A stretch of DNA of 21,920 nt from contig JAQMWT010000525.1 in the NCBI GenBank assembly GCA_029834535.1, positions 1 through 21,920 of the forward strand, given 5' to 3'. A program made the translations under genes and the position numbers. Under the pieces are notes generated by a model. That model was not told the DNA's origin. It ran no database searches and saw only the letters and a program-made list of their open reading frames with translations. Shown here one piece after another: positions 1-7,586 of the stretch (positions are counted from its first letter, which is position 1; the number at the start of each line of letters is the position of its first letter). This DNA comes from Chrysophaeum taylorii (lineage: Eukaryota > Sar > Pelagophyceae > Pelagomonadales > Pelagomonadaceae).

Positions 1-43
1 CACATAGACGGTAGATACTACTCCTCGTGAGCTTTAAGAGTGA

Positions 44-913
44 TTATGGAGTTATTAAATGGATTGATGCTTCATCATTATTTAATTGCTTTGCGTGAGA
101 TTGAAAGGCAAGGAGCTGTTCGACAAATACATGGGCATACCAATTAACATTTAGAGACATTCGATTAAACTGAGATTTAAGCTCAGTTACATCTGTACAA
201 GACACTGTCTCATAGTAATGATAGGCTAAAAGCATTACAGCACGTAATTTATTGGGATGTGCAGTAATTGCATAAATTTTCTTTAGTTGAGGCCACATAG
301 CGAGAGCGGGCTTTTCCTGGGACTCGAGGTTAAAGAATGTGTACAAGAAACCAGCATAAGTTTCGCAGTGTTTGATTCAATCGGCATTAGAGAGACCTGT
401 AAAGGATATTTTAGTTAAAGATGAATCATACACAATTGATTTAGGGAATCGGGTATCTAATAAAGTGAGGACACGTTTAACATCCTCATTTAATTCGGGA
501 CGAACAAGGTTATACGACTCTTGGTAGTAAAGTCGTTCAAGATTATTACGGGCATCAACTGTTAGTTGATGGGAAGAGTTGACGTGCCAAGTCTTTAAAT
601 GTTCGGGCAGGGCATCTTCATCAGGTAAGTTTAAATCATTAATTTGTTCAGCTTTACATTGAGCGAAGATGATATCAACTTCTTGTTCAAGAAGTTGATT
701 ATATTCCGGAGCATTCCGGGCGTAAGCTTCATATGAATCGAAGCAGAATAACGCGTCCACATATGGACTTGTCATATGCCTGCGAAGCGCCTCAATTTGC
801 AAGCTCACCTTGGTTGAGTTATCTTGGAAACGCAATCCTGCGTTAATTTTATCAACGAGGATTTGCTCTTGTTTGTAGATATCCGTGGTGGATATTGTTT
901 TTTGCTTTGACAT
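44..913 (-). pseudogene. Copia-type Gag-like ORF, interrupted by in-frame stops
   Basis: On the minus strand an ATG at 913 opens a 178-codon frame ending in TGA at 377-379. The same frame then continues for about 110 codons to TAA at 44-46. The two blocks look like one protein split by a stop. It is helical and rich in charged and Asn/Gln residues, with no zinc knuckle visible. The second block, with regularly spaced Leu/Phe around FNRMSLNVNWY and ending near HLITP, resembles the helical C-terminal part of copia Gag (UBN2-like) proteins. Position is the stronger argument: it is the first frame after the minus-strand LTR and primer-binding site (1384-1795), behind a leader of about 470 bases, where Gag is expected. 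The element continues off the left edge. Calling it Gag is inference. The stops could be decay, or the TGA could be read through. Confidence 0.55.
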
Positions 914-1383
914 GATTGTGACCTATTAAGAGATAGGCTGGAGGATTGATAGACAGATTCGACACATAAGAATGAAGGGTTTCTCAAGTGCGGGTTCTAT
1001 GTACAGTACGTTATTTTAAACGCGGGCTTATTGACAAGACCGAACAAATCAACATGCTATTTAAAACAGGGTGACTTGAGACTGAATAATGGATTAGTTC
1101 TCGAGCAGTCAGTCTTTTGTTGGGGAATGGAAGGGAAAACCCGTAAAAGTTTCCGCGGCTTGTATAGGAAAATTTTTAATTTTTTTGCTTATGCGAGTGC
1201 ATGTGACCAGTGACCGACCCAACTCGGTCACAAACCAAATTAACTGGTGGGCACATACCGTCACACAACAAATATGTACAGTAGACCACCGCCAAACACA
1301 TTGTCGCGTTGTACTCGTGATCAGGCGTAAATTGATCAATCGATTTAGACGTACAACACAGTTGGGCTGACACACCTACGCAT
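914..1383 (-). other. Untranslated leader of the minus-strand copia element
   Basis: These 470 bases lie between the primer-binding site and the Gag-like ATG on the minus strand. Short frames occur on both strands but none looks like protein. A T-rich tract near 1168-1190 is the only compositional feature. It fits a retrotransposon 5' leader; no packaging or regulatory element could be identified. Confidence 0.45.
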
Positions 1384-1397
1384 CTGGGCCCATAACC
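1384..1397 (-). promoter_or_regulatory. Primer-binding site matching initiator tRNA-Met anticodon region
   Basis: Directly after the LTR 3' end (CA at 1399-1398 on the minus strand) the minus strand reads GGTTATGGGCCCAG. This is complementary to the anticodon stem-loop of eukaryotic initiator tRNA-Met (CTGGGCCCATAACC), not to a tRNA 3' end. Drosophila copia and relatives use this internal priming by a half-tRNA. Position and match together make this the primer-binding site, and it fixes the LTR end and the element's minus orientation. Confidence 0.88.
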
Positions 1398-1795
1398 TGG
1401 AGAGATTTGACCCTCTCCGGGTACATGGTAGAGACTGCGTGCAGTCTTAGGCGTGTACAGACCATTCCGCTTGTCACATGCTACTACACAAGGTAGGGAT
1501 TTAAGCCCTAACTCCTTAAGGACATTAGGCCCCATAGAAGCGTTTACACTGACAACGAGGAACGAAGTCTCTGTTAATTAAACAGAAAGCCCCGTACCCG
1601 ACGGTACGCACCTGGAGGCATACTCCATGTTGGAAAAGAGCTTCAGATTGGGCTCTTCATAATCTGAGATAAAAAGGGCGGAAGGGTAAGGAAGGAAGGA
1701 AAGAGGGAAAGCCGTATTACGGAGAGAAAACCCTCGTGTAGAGATAGGTGTGAAAATGTTCCAGTATCGCACACATAATAGTGTAGCTCTCTGGA
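1398..1795 (-). mobile_element. Copia LTR, copy i (5' LTR of the minus-strand element)
   Basis: This segment of about 398 bp on the minus strand matches, end to end, the plus-strand LTR at 3961-4362 and the split LTR at 1893-2102 plus 3135-3316. It starts with TCCAGAGAGCTACAC and ends with CAAATCTCTCCA. Sequence homology stops at both points: upstream it meets GTTTGTTTAAT, downstream it meets the primer-binding site. The start is supported by the polypurine tract that precedes the same bases in the other two copies. It lacks a canonical TG start. It carries a pyrimidine-rich TTTCCCTC/TTCC stretch and a hairpin-capable GGTACGG region. Confidence 0.82.
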
Positions 1796-1892
1796 GTTTG
1801 TTTAATTGTTCGCTGCTCTCATGTACATTACACAAGTTCCGCCCTCAAGAGCGTCTGAAATGCATAAACCATTCTTTCACACGTTGAGGGGG
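1796..1892 (+). mobile_element. 3' internal end of a plus-strand copia copy, with polypurine tract
   Basis: This 97-bp segment is homologous to 3858-3960, the sequence just before the downstream LTR. Both contain GTTTGTTTAAT, GTTCGCTGCTCTCATGTA and CCGCCCTCAAGA, and both end in the purine run GAGGGGG (1886-1892), followed at once by the LTR start. It is the plus-strand primer region of a copia copy. The oppositely oriented LTR at 1398-1795 abuts its left edge, which suggests that the minus-strand element inserted into, or recombined with, this copy. Confidence 0.75.
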
Positions 1893-2102
1893 TCCAGAGA
1901 GCTACACTATTATGTGTACGACACTGGAACATCTCACTCCTTTCACACCTATCTCCACAAGAGGGTTTTCTCTCCGTAATACGGCTTTCCCTCTTTCCTT
2001 CCTTACCCCTTCCGCAATTACTTATTCATGACTATGAAGAATACAGTCTGAAGCTCTCTTCCAACATGGAGTAGGTCTCCAGGTGCGTACCGTCAGGTAC
2101 GG
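1893..2102 (+). mobile_element. Copia LTR, copy ii: left half, interrupted by an insertion
   Basis: It follows the polypurine tract and matches the first roughly 210 bp of the complete LTR at 3961. Homology ends just after GTACCGTCAGGTACGG at 2102. The missing remainder resumes at 3135, so the two pieces form one LTR split by the 2103-3134 insertion. With the LTR at 1398-1795 it makes an inverted repeat with a 97-bp spacer. Confidence 0.8.
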
Positions 2103-2125
2103 TGTCCTAACTACTAATCGACAGA

Positions 2126-2160
2126 TGTTTGTTTGTCTGTTTGTTTGTTTGTCTGTTTGT
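2126..2160 (+). repeat. TGTT/TGTC microsatellite
   Basis: A run of four-base units, TGTT with interspersed TGTC, covers about 35 bases near the left end of the insertion. Only simple-sequence character can be claimed. Confidence 0.85.
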
Positions 2161-2174
2161 CCCTCGATTTAGGG

Positions 2175-2220
2175 TAAGGATCAGGTAGGCGCGAGAGTAA
2201 GGATCAGGTAGGCGCGAGAG
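2175..2220 (+). repeat. Perfect 23-bp tandem duplication
   Basis: A 23-base unit beginning TAAGGATCAGG and ending GCGCGAGAG occurs twice in immediate succession (2175-2197 and 2198-2220) with no visible mismatch, so it is probably recent. It lies just upstream of the helicase relic. Confidence 0.9.
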
Positions 2221-2221
2221 C

Positions 2222-2760
2222 CAGACAGTGATCCTCCAAGCCGTCTACGGCGACCTCGCAGACTATTTCCACGACCCGCGGCGGCTCTTTCAGCGCGCCA
2301 TTCTCACGCCCCGTCGAAACGATGTTGTCGATGCTGACAACGCGCGCATGACCGCGGCCTTTTTTTCCCGGAGACGAGGCGTCGGAGTTCTTTTCGACTG
2401 ACTAGGCTGGGTCGGAAGACGACGCCTCGCTCTTTACAGTAGAGTTTTCAACTCCCTGACAACCAACGGCATGCTGACTTTGATCGCGAGCTTAAAGTCT
2501 TCGCAACCTCGACCCGTCGCACGGCCACTGCAACGGTACCAGATACATGATCGATCGTGTCCTGTCACCGAGGCTCCTCCAACCTGGATCCCTTAAGGCC
2601 CGCCGACGCCAAACGATCACCAAGAGCCAGGGCCAGACGCCCCGCGAGGTCGGCGTCCTCTTTCCCAAGCCCGTCTTCTGCCACGTCCAGCTCTACGTGG
2701 CTCTCTGTCGATCGGCAACCCCGAGGATAAACTCATCTGGGTCGACGACTCCACCCTACC
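2222..2760 (+). pseudogene. Helitron/PIF1-like helicase C-terminal relic
   Basis: Two separate frames together resemble the end of a Helitron Rep-Hel or PIF1-type helicase. The first (from 2222, stop near 2400) reads VYGDLADYFHDP and then QRAILTPRRNDVVDADN, like the family's RAILTPxNxxVDxxN segment. A weak FNSLTTNGM block follows near 2440-2475, resembling the NSLxPxGMPPH region. The second clear block (about 2610-2715, another frame) reads ITKSQGQTPREVGV and then LYVALCRS, matching motifs V/VI (NKSQGQTLxxVGV...GQLYVALSR). Several frameshifts and stops intervene, so it is not functional. It is GC-rich compared with the flanking LTR. Rep and the helicase N-terminal part are absent. Helitron is favoured over cellular PIF1 because it lies in a transposon cluster. 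Confidence 0.72.
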
Positions 2761-2812
2761 CCACACGTGCTGCGCAATACCGATAAGCCCCCTCCTGGCG
2801 TCTACACGCGCA

Positions 2813-3127
2813 CTGTAGGTGGACTTACTGGGACCAGGTGAACTTACTGGGGTTTGCGATTGGGACTAGGTGAAGTGAGTGACCAGGTGAAACTGGGACC
2901 AGGTGAGCATACTGGGGTTTTTAGAGTAAAGGGTTTTTAGAGTAAACTCAAAGGTTGGCGGCGCGTGCGGATCAAAGCAGCTTAGATTGGCGGAGGCGAG
3001 AGCGACGAGCTCAAAGGAGTGGGTGTGAGCTAGGTGAACTTCCTGACCAGGTGAACTTATATGAAACTTACTGGGACCAGGTGAACTTACTGGGGTTAGA
3101 GATTGGGACTAGGTGAACTTACTGGCC
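2813..3127 (+). repeat. Imperfect minisatellite based on GACCAGGTGAACTTACTGGG
   Basis: Variants of GGGACCAGGTGAACTTACTGG alternate with GATTGGGACTAGGTGAA. They occur near 2818-2900 and again near 3035-3125, with a related TTTTTAGAGTAAA doublet at about 2918-2946. Between them, about 2950-3030 is less repetitive. The array fills the right third of the insertion up to the LTR junction. Confidence 0.75.
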
Positions 3128-3134
3128 TGCACTT

Positions 3135-3316
3135 GTTTTCTGTTTAATTAACAGAGGCTTCGTTCCTCGTTGTCAGTGTAATCGCTTCTATGGGACTTAA
3201 CGTCGTTAAAGAGTTAGGGCCTAAATCCCTCCCTTGTGTAGTAGCATGTGACAAGCGGAATGGTCTGTACTGCACGCAGTCTCTACCATGTACCCGGAGA
3301 GGGTCAAATCTCTCCA
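3135..3316 (+). mobile_element. Copia LTR, copy ii: right half after the insertion
   Basis: From TTTTCTGTTTAATTAACAGAG to CAAATCTCTCCA this matches the second part of the complete LTR at 3961-4362 and the minus-strand LTR. It starts where the left half at 1893-2102 ends. It lacks about 11 bases, relative to both other copies, in the GGTCTGTAC...TGCACGC stretch. After its end the next bases are TGCCCAAGTAACC rather than the expected primer-binding site; they could be a site shortened by small deletions, but that is speculative. Confidence 0.8.
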
Positions 3317-3818
3317 TGCCCAAGTAACCGAGAACATCAAACATGTGGCGCTCTTAGATAATATACTATCAAGCTACCAAATGCACCAAGATACTATTAT
3401 ACCTACCCTTGCTGTCTTTGTTCACATAATCTCGCGATCGCTCATTTCGTCTATTGGACAGTTTCCTCCAAATACCTATGAAGAGGCACAGCAAACTCTA
3501 ATCGACGATACAGCTAATAACTTATATACCGCTATGTCTGATGCACAGGATCATGTTATTCCTGCAGCAGATTTGCATACTTTAACACCGGACGCAGCTA
3601 TGTCCTATCTATCTTCTGTCATGGCACCCCTGGTCGCCCTCAGTGGTGCTATCACTACAAACAATACTTCTAACGACCAACCCGAAGATCATGATTCTTC
3701 CTCTCCAGAATTAAAAGAACTTGAAGACAATAGTGATGATGAGTTGGACCACACATCTGATGTTGTGGATGCCGCTTCTCTACGCAATGTCACAACACGT
3801 CCAACTTCATCCTCCTAA
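3288..3818 (+). CDS. ORF in the short internal region between two copia LTRs, unknown product
   Basis: An open frame of 176 codons whose first ATG lies in the LTR. The first ten or so residues are LTR-derived and non-LTR sequence starts near 3317. The body is predicted helical with hydrophobic segments (for example IIPTLAVFVHIISRSLISS) and is followed by an acidic, Asp/Glu/Ser/Asn-rich tail containing ELKELEDNSDDELDH, ending in a Ser run. No RNase H, integrase or RT signature is visible, although the 3' end of a copia element normally encodes RNase H. It is followed by a T-rich 3' internal end and the polypurine tract. It could be the C-terminal remnant of an element-specific ORF or captured host sequence. 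Function unknown. Confidence 0.45.
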   Translation: MYPERVKSLHAQVTENIKHVALLDNILSSYQMHQDTIIPTLAVFVHIISRSLISSIGQFPPNTYEEAQQTLIDDTANNLYTAMSDAQDHVIPAADLHTLTPDAAMSYLSSVMAPLVALSGAITTNNTSNDQPEDHDSSSPELKELEDNSDDELDHTSDVVDAASLRNVTTRPTSSS

Positions 3819-3857
3819 AATTAATTGTTATGTTGCTTCTTCCTTTGTATTATTGTT

Positions 3858-3960
3858 GTTTGTTTAATCTGTTCTGTTCGCTGCTCTCATGTATCATACA
3901 CAAGCTCCGCCCTCAAGAACGTCTGAAATGCATAAACAATTATTTCACACGTTGAGGGGG
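3858..3960 (+). mobile_element. 3' internal end and polypurine tract before LTR copy iii
   Basis: Homologous to 1796-1892 with small differences (for example an extra CTGTTCT after GTTTAAT). It ends in GTTGAGGGGG, whose GAGGGGG (3954-3960) directly precedes the LTR start at 3961. That arrangement is the classical second-strand primer, and it sets the LTR boundary. Confidence 0.78.
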
Positions 3961-4362
3961 TCCAGAGCGCTACACTATTATGTGTACGACACTGGAACAC
4001 CTCACTCCTTTCACACCTATCTCCACTAGAGGGTTTTCTCTCCGCAATACGGCTTTCCCTCTTTCCTCCCTTACCCTTCCGCAATTATTATTTTCATGAC
4101 AATGAAGAATTAGTCTGAAGCTCTTTCCAACGTGGAGTAGGCCTCCAGGTGCGTACCGTCAGGTACGGGGTTTTCTGTTTAATTAACAGAGGCTTCGTTC
4201 CTCGTTGTCAATGTAAACGCCTCTATGGGACTTAATGCCCTTAAGGAGCTAGGGCTTAAATCCCTACCTTGTGTAGTAGCATGTGACAAGCGGAATGGTC
4301 TGCACACGCCTAAGACTGCACGCAATTTCTACCATGTACCCGGAGAGGGTCAAATCTCTCCA
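3961..4362 (+). mobile_element. Copia LTR, copy iii (complete, plus strand)
   Basis: About 402 bp from TCCAGAGCGCTACAC to CAAATCTCTCCA, the only uninterrupted plus-strand copy. It matches the split copy at 1893-2102/3135-3316 and, in reverse complement, 1398-1795. With the split copy it flanks an internal region of only about 640 bp, so the pair looks like a heavily deleted, non-autonomous element. Immediately after the LTR end comes RT coding sequence with no primer-binding site, so a deletion or recombination joined them. Confidence 0.82.
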
Positions 4363-4707
4363 CAAGCTGGAACCACTGCCGCCCGATCGTTCGTCCATCT
4401 CAACGAAGCTCGTGCTGAAGATTAAGTACTTTGCTGACAGCACTCCCGATCGCTATAATGCTCGCCTAGTTGCCCCAGGTTTCTTGGCACGTGTTGGCAT
4501 TGACTTCTATGCCACTTCCTCGCTGACCGCAATGCTCGCTACCAACCGACTGTTGCTCGCTATTGCAGAGAAGCATAAGCTCCCGGTCGCGCACGCGGAC
4601 ATTCCCCAGGCCTTCATCCAACCAGCGCTTGATCGCCCGGTCTGGATTGATTTGCCTCGTGGGATTCATGTGTCGCAGAACCTCATTCAGCAGATACAAC
4701 TCAAAGA
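4363..4707 (+). pseudogene. Ty1/copia reverse transcriptase fragment (N-terminal part)
   Basis: The frame following the LTR reads LEPLPPDRSSISTKLVLKIK, then RYNARLVAPGFLARVGIDF, LLLAIAEKHKLPVAHADIPQ and AFIQPALDRPVWIDLPRGIH. These align in order with the copia RT signature (LPPGRKxIGxKWVFKxK, RYKARLVAKGFxQxxGIDY, the D of MDVKTAFLNG, IYMxQPxGF). The usual Trp of KWVFK is Leu here. The Asp of the first catalytic motif is present (HADIPQAF). The second catalytic motif (YVDD) and everything downstream are missing: similarity ends near 4700 where GC-rich unrelated sequence begins. The fragment begins exactly at the LTR end, so both sides are truncated. Confidence 0.85.
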
Positions 4708-6398
4708 CAAAGACGCTACCGCCAGCATGTTCCGAAGCAAACGGAGATCGAGCTCGCGGCTGCCGAGGGCCGCGTCCTGGCCAAGGAGGAGGAGATCAAG
4801 CGGCGGCGGGGTCGCCGCCCTCGAGAAGCGGAACGCCGAAGTGTGAATCCCGAGGATGCCACCTGGCAAGGGATCCGGCAAGGGTGTGCCGTGGGAATCG
4901 AACTCAGGGCGCTGTGTATGAAACTGCTCGCCTCGCGGGTTGCGCCTTCGGAGATCCCCGAGGTTCTTGCCTCGGTTGTCGAGGTGGTCGTTGGCCCGGA
5001 GCGGGCGAGCGACATGGATCTCCCGTCCGAATGCTTCATTCGCGATCAGCGCTACGAGATGGGCGTCCTTCACGAGGCCGCCGCCGCCCTCGCGCTGGAA
5101 TACGGTAACGCCGTCGACGCGGCGACGGACGCGTCGCCGCTCGACGGCAACGACGTCGCGACCACCCACGTTCGCTTCAAACGTGCGAGACGGAGAACTG
5201 GACGCTCAGCGCGTACGAGATCTCCGACCAAAGGGCGGCGATCACCAATCGGTTCGGCGACCTGAATCGAACACTCCAGCTTATTCGTCCAAGTTCGCCA
5301 CGAGCGCTACGGAGCCGACGCTGCGACAGTTCTCGAGCGAGCGTAAGCTGCCAGGATTGAAAATCCAAAACTCGTCGCGACCGCCGAGTATGAACGAGGC
5401 CTTCGAAAACACCGAGATCGCCACGTACGCCGATTTCCTCGAGATGCGGGCCGGGTCGGCGAAGCTATTCGTCGACGGCCAGTCCACAATCCACGACGTC
5501 ACGGCGGTTCGGGCAAGTCTCTACTCTCCTGCGAATGATCCAGAGACAAGGACCATGCTCGACGCGCTCCGGGCCTGAGGCCGCGGCATGCGCCGCACGT
5601 TGGAGGGGGGGTAGTCTATGCGCTACGTTGGCGACGGCGACCTCGCGGCGATCAACCAGACGTGGGAGCTCCAGAGGGCCTTTAATGGCGCGCAGCGCAA
5701 CTCGAACTAGGTCGAGGGCGAGTTTGGCACCTTGAAATATTACCACGCTGCCTACTTCGACGTGGAGAGGTCTGAAGTAATTGGTTGGTCTACTTCGACA
5801 TGAGCGTCGAAGCTGCGCCGGGTCGTCTCGTGCCAACGAGACCATATCGTCGACTGCGCCGCCACGAGATTGGCGGCCAAGCGCCAGCGACGCTTCGCCG
5901 ACGAGGTCGGTGGTCGAACGACGACGAAGGCTAGTTCGAGTTGATGGTGGACGCCTCGCCACGCTCAGCGACGACGTTAAAGGAACGTTGATAGAGGCGG
6001 CTCGTCGTCGTTGGCAGAACCACAAGGCGCAGGCTGCAGCGCCGAGAGCACCATCGCCGTCGCGCCGCCGCGGCTGTCGAGAAGGCCCGCGAGCCCCAGG
6101 TGAACGACTATGCCAAGCCCCTGGAGGCCATGAAAGTCGAACCTGTCGTCGATGAGCATGCCCTCTTTGGGAGGACCCGGCTCCCGACGGACAAGTGGCG
6201 ACACGACGCGGCACTTAAGCGGCTCCCGAGCGACGCTGCGTGGACGCCCAGCGGGAAGACCAGGACAATAGCAGTGGCCCCATCGCGCAAAAGGCGAGGT
6301 CTAAACGCCCGCACGACCATCATTGGGCCCACGGACATTCCCGATGCGCCGGATGTTGTATTTGGAGCCGACGGTATCGTGCCGAGTAGTTCCACCTA
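4708..6398 (+). pseudogene. GC-rich decayed coding relic, possibly a DNA-transposon transposase
   Basis: Composition turns strongly GC-rich. Several plus-strand frames carry protein-like blocks that hop frame, as expected of a decayed gene. Block 1 (about 4733-5180) starts with a charged helix (TEIELAAAEGRVLAKEEEIK), then LASRVAPSEIPEVLASVVE, LPSECFIRDQRYEMGVLHE and DAATDASPLDGNDVATTHV. Block 2 (about 5290-5578) contains MNEAFENTEIATYADFLEM. Block 3 (about 5617-5780) reads YVGDGDLAAINQTWELQ and, after a stop, VEGEFGTLKYYHAAYF. The tail (about 6100-6398) contains VEPVVDEHALFGRTRLPTD. The DATDAS block and the EGEFG block could hold acidic residues of a DDE transposase, but I do not recognise the family and found no terminal inverted repeats. 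Minus-strand frames here are probably shadows. Confidence 0.35.
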
Positions 6399-7586
6399 GG
6401 GCGCTGCCTCCCCCGAGAGGCCAATATACCTCACCCCCATATGGGTTCTTCAATCGGTAGCTACCGACTTCGTTCCATTATAAAATCGGCATCATTTTAG
6501 GTCAGCTTGACGGCGGACAAAAAAAAAACAGCTAGTCGTTGGGGACTTTTGGCCCCGGCGCGGGACACCCCCGCGTTCCTCATCCGACCCTATCACTATA
6601 TAGATGAGGTGCAGAGAGCTACGCGCATATCTCGCGTTATCTCGAAGCACCAAACGTTCGGACTCCCGGTCCGTCGAGGCCACTCCTCTCCAGCCCTTCT
6701 CCTTTCTCTTTTGCACTTTGCCAGACACTTGAGTCCAGCGTCTTGGGCTTTTGCCATCAGATTAAACAGGCGTAAAGATGCAGTGTCGTGTTGTGTGCTG
6801 AAACAGTCATCTATGTCTCTCTACCCGTGTGAAAGCTCGCTGGTGCTACAGTCACCTGTGAACATATTTGACAGTAGCACGTGGTGAGGCGGATTTGTCT
6901 CATTCATCTTAAACCGCATCGTGGTCTCTCCCACCTCTGGATTTGAACGATATTATTTCTGGGTTCGCTAAAATAAAGCTTTAAGCTGCACAATAAGTCA
7001 CAGCTCGGTAAGGAACAGGTCTAAGGCAAGAGCCATTCGCCCTCAGCAAGTAATTATTGTATGATAGTAACACAAGCGACTACGGTGAATGCAACAGAAT
7101 TACGAACCCACGCGTGGTAAATGCGACCTTAACAGCGGGCAGATGATGCGCTTTCTTTCAGAAGGTCATCCTTTGCCTTAATTTTAAGTTGTGCCGCCTT
7201 CAAAGAGGCCATTGAGACTCAACCGCACTATCAGCCTCAAACTTTTCTAGATACCGACGTGTCAAAATCCATTGTCAAAAGCATGTGTTCTGCACGCAAG
7301 CTGGGTTGAACAGCGCCCCCACGTAGACACAACGCAGCATAACAAAAACAACGCCAACAACAACAGGCCAACTTCATGATCAATATGTCAGCGGGAAGCA
7401 AACGTTTGCCAACAGCTTAGTCTTTCGGGGAAAGTATAACCTTGACATCATAAACTTTTTCAGGATTTCGTAAGGCCCTGCACATAGCGTAAACTTGAAA
7501 GAGTTTCCTCACTTTAAAACCTCGGAAGCTACAGCGGCTTCTGTTACCCTTGAGACGAGGTGTGCAACTCGAGGCAAGAAACCAAG
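6399..7586. other. Intergenic stretch with no supported gene
   Basis: About 1.2 kb between the GC-rich relic and the 3' end of the minus-strand gene. GC content falls back. It holds an A-run at about 6519-6529, a GC hairpin-capable segment near 6556-6582 (GCGGG...CCCGC), and short frames without protein character. No tRNA, LTR or coding signature was seen. The part nearest 7586 must hold the 3' UTR of the minus-strand gene; no convincing AATAAA on that strand was found. Confidence 0.5.

Larger units (their letters stand above)
2103..3134 (+). mobile_element. Insertion inside the LTR, carrying a helicase relic and tandem repeats
   Basis: About 1,032 bp separate the two halves of an LTR that is continuous at 3961-4362 and 1398-1795. 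The insert contains a TGTT-type microsatellite, a 23-bp tandem duplication, a Helitron/PIF1-like helicase fragment on the plus strand, and a long imperfect minisatellite. It starts near TCCTAAC, and a TC start is what Helitrons have. The right end (GCACTTG) does not show a clear hairpin-CTRR terminus. It could be a deleted Helitron or a composite insertion; the exact ends are uncertain by a few bases. Confidence 0.6.

Noticed and set aside
1176..1535. 119-codon minus-strand frame from LTR into leader
   Set aside because: Its first part (KELGLKSLPCVVACDKRNG) recurs in the other LTR copies only because the DNA is repeated. One copy has an 11-base deletion that breaks it, and no continuation is conserved.
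4687..5169. 160-codon minus-strand frame
   Set aside because: Overlaps the better plus-strand block with coiled coil and conserved-looking motifs; composition is typical of a GC-rich shadow.
5465..6214. 249-codon minus-strand frame
   Set aside because: Arg/Ala/Pro-rich product in GC-rich DNA. Protein-like blocks are on the plus strand, so it is probably a shadow.
6528..6585. Possible minus-strand Helitron 3' end (GC hairpin then CTAG)
   Set aside because: Hairpin-capable GCGGG...CCCGC and a CTAG are present, but spacing is wrong, the next base is not T, and there is no linked helicase on that strand.
6507..6887. 126-codon plus-strand frame in the intergenic stretch
   Set aside because: No recognisable or protein-like pattern, preceded by an A-run, no neighbouring support.
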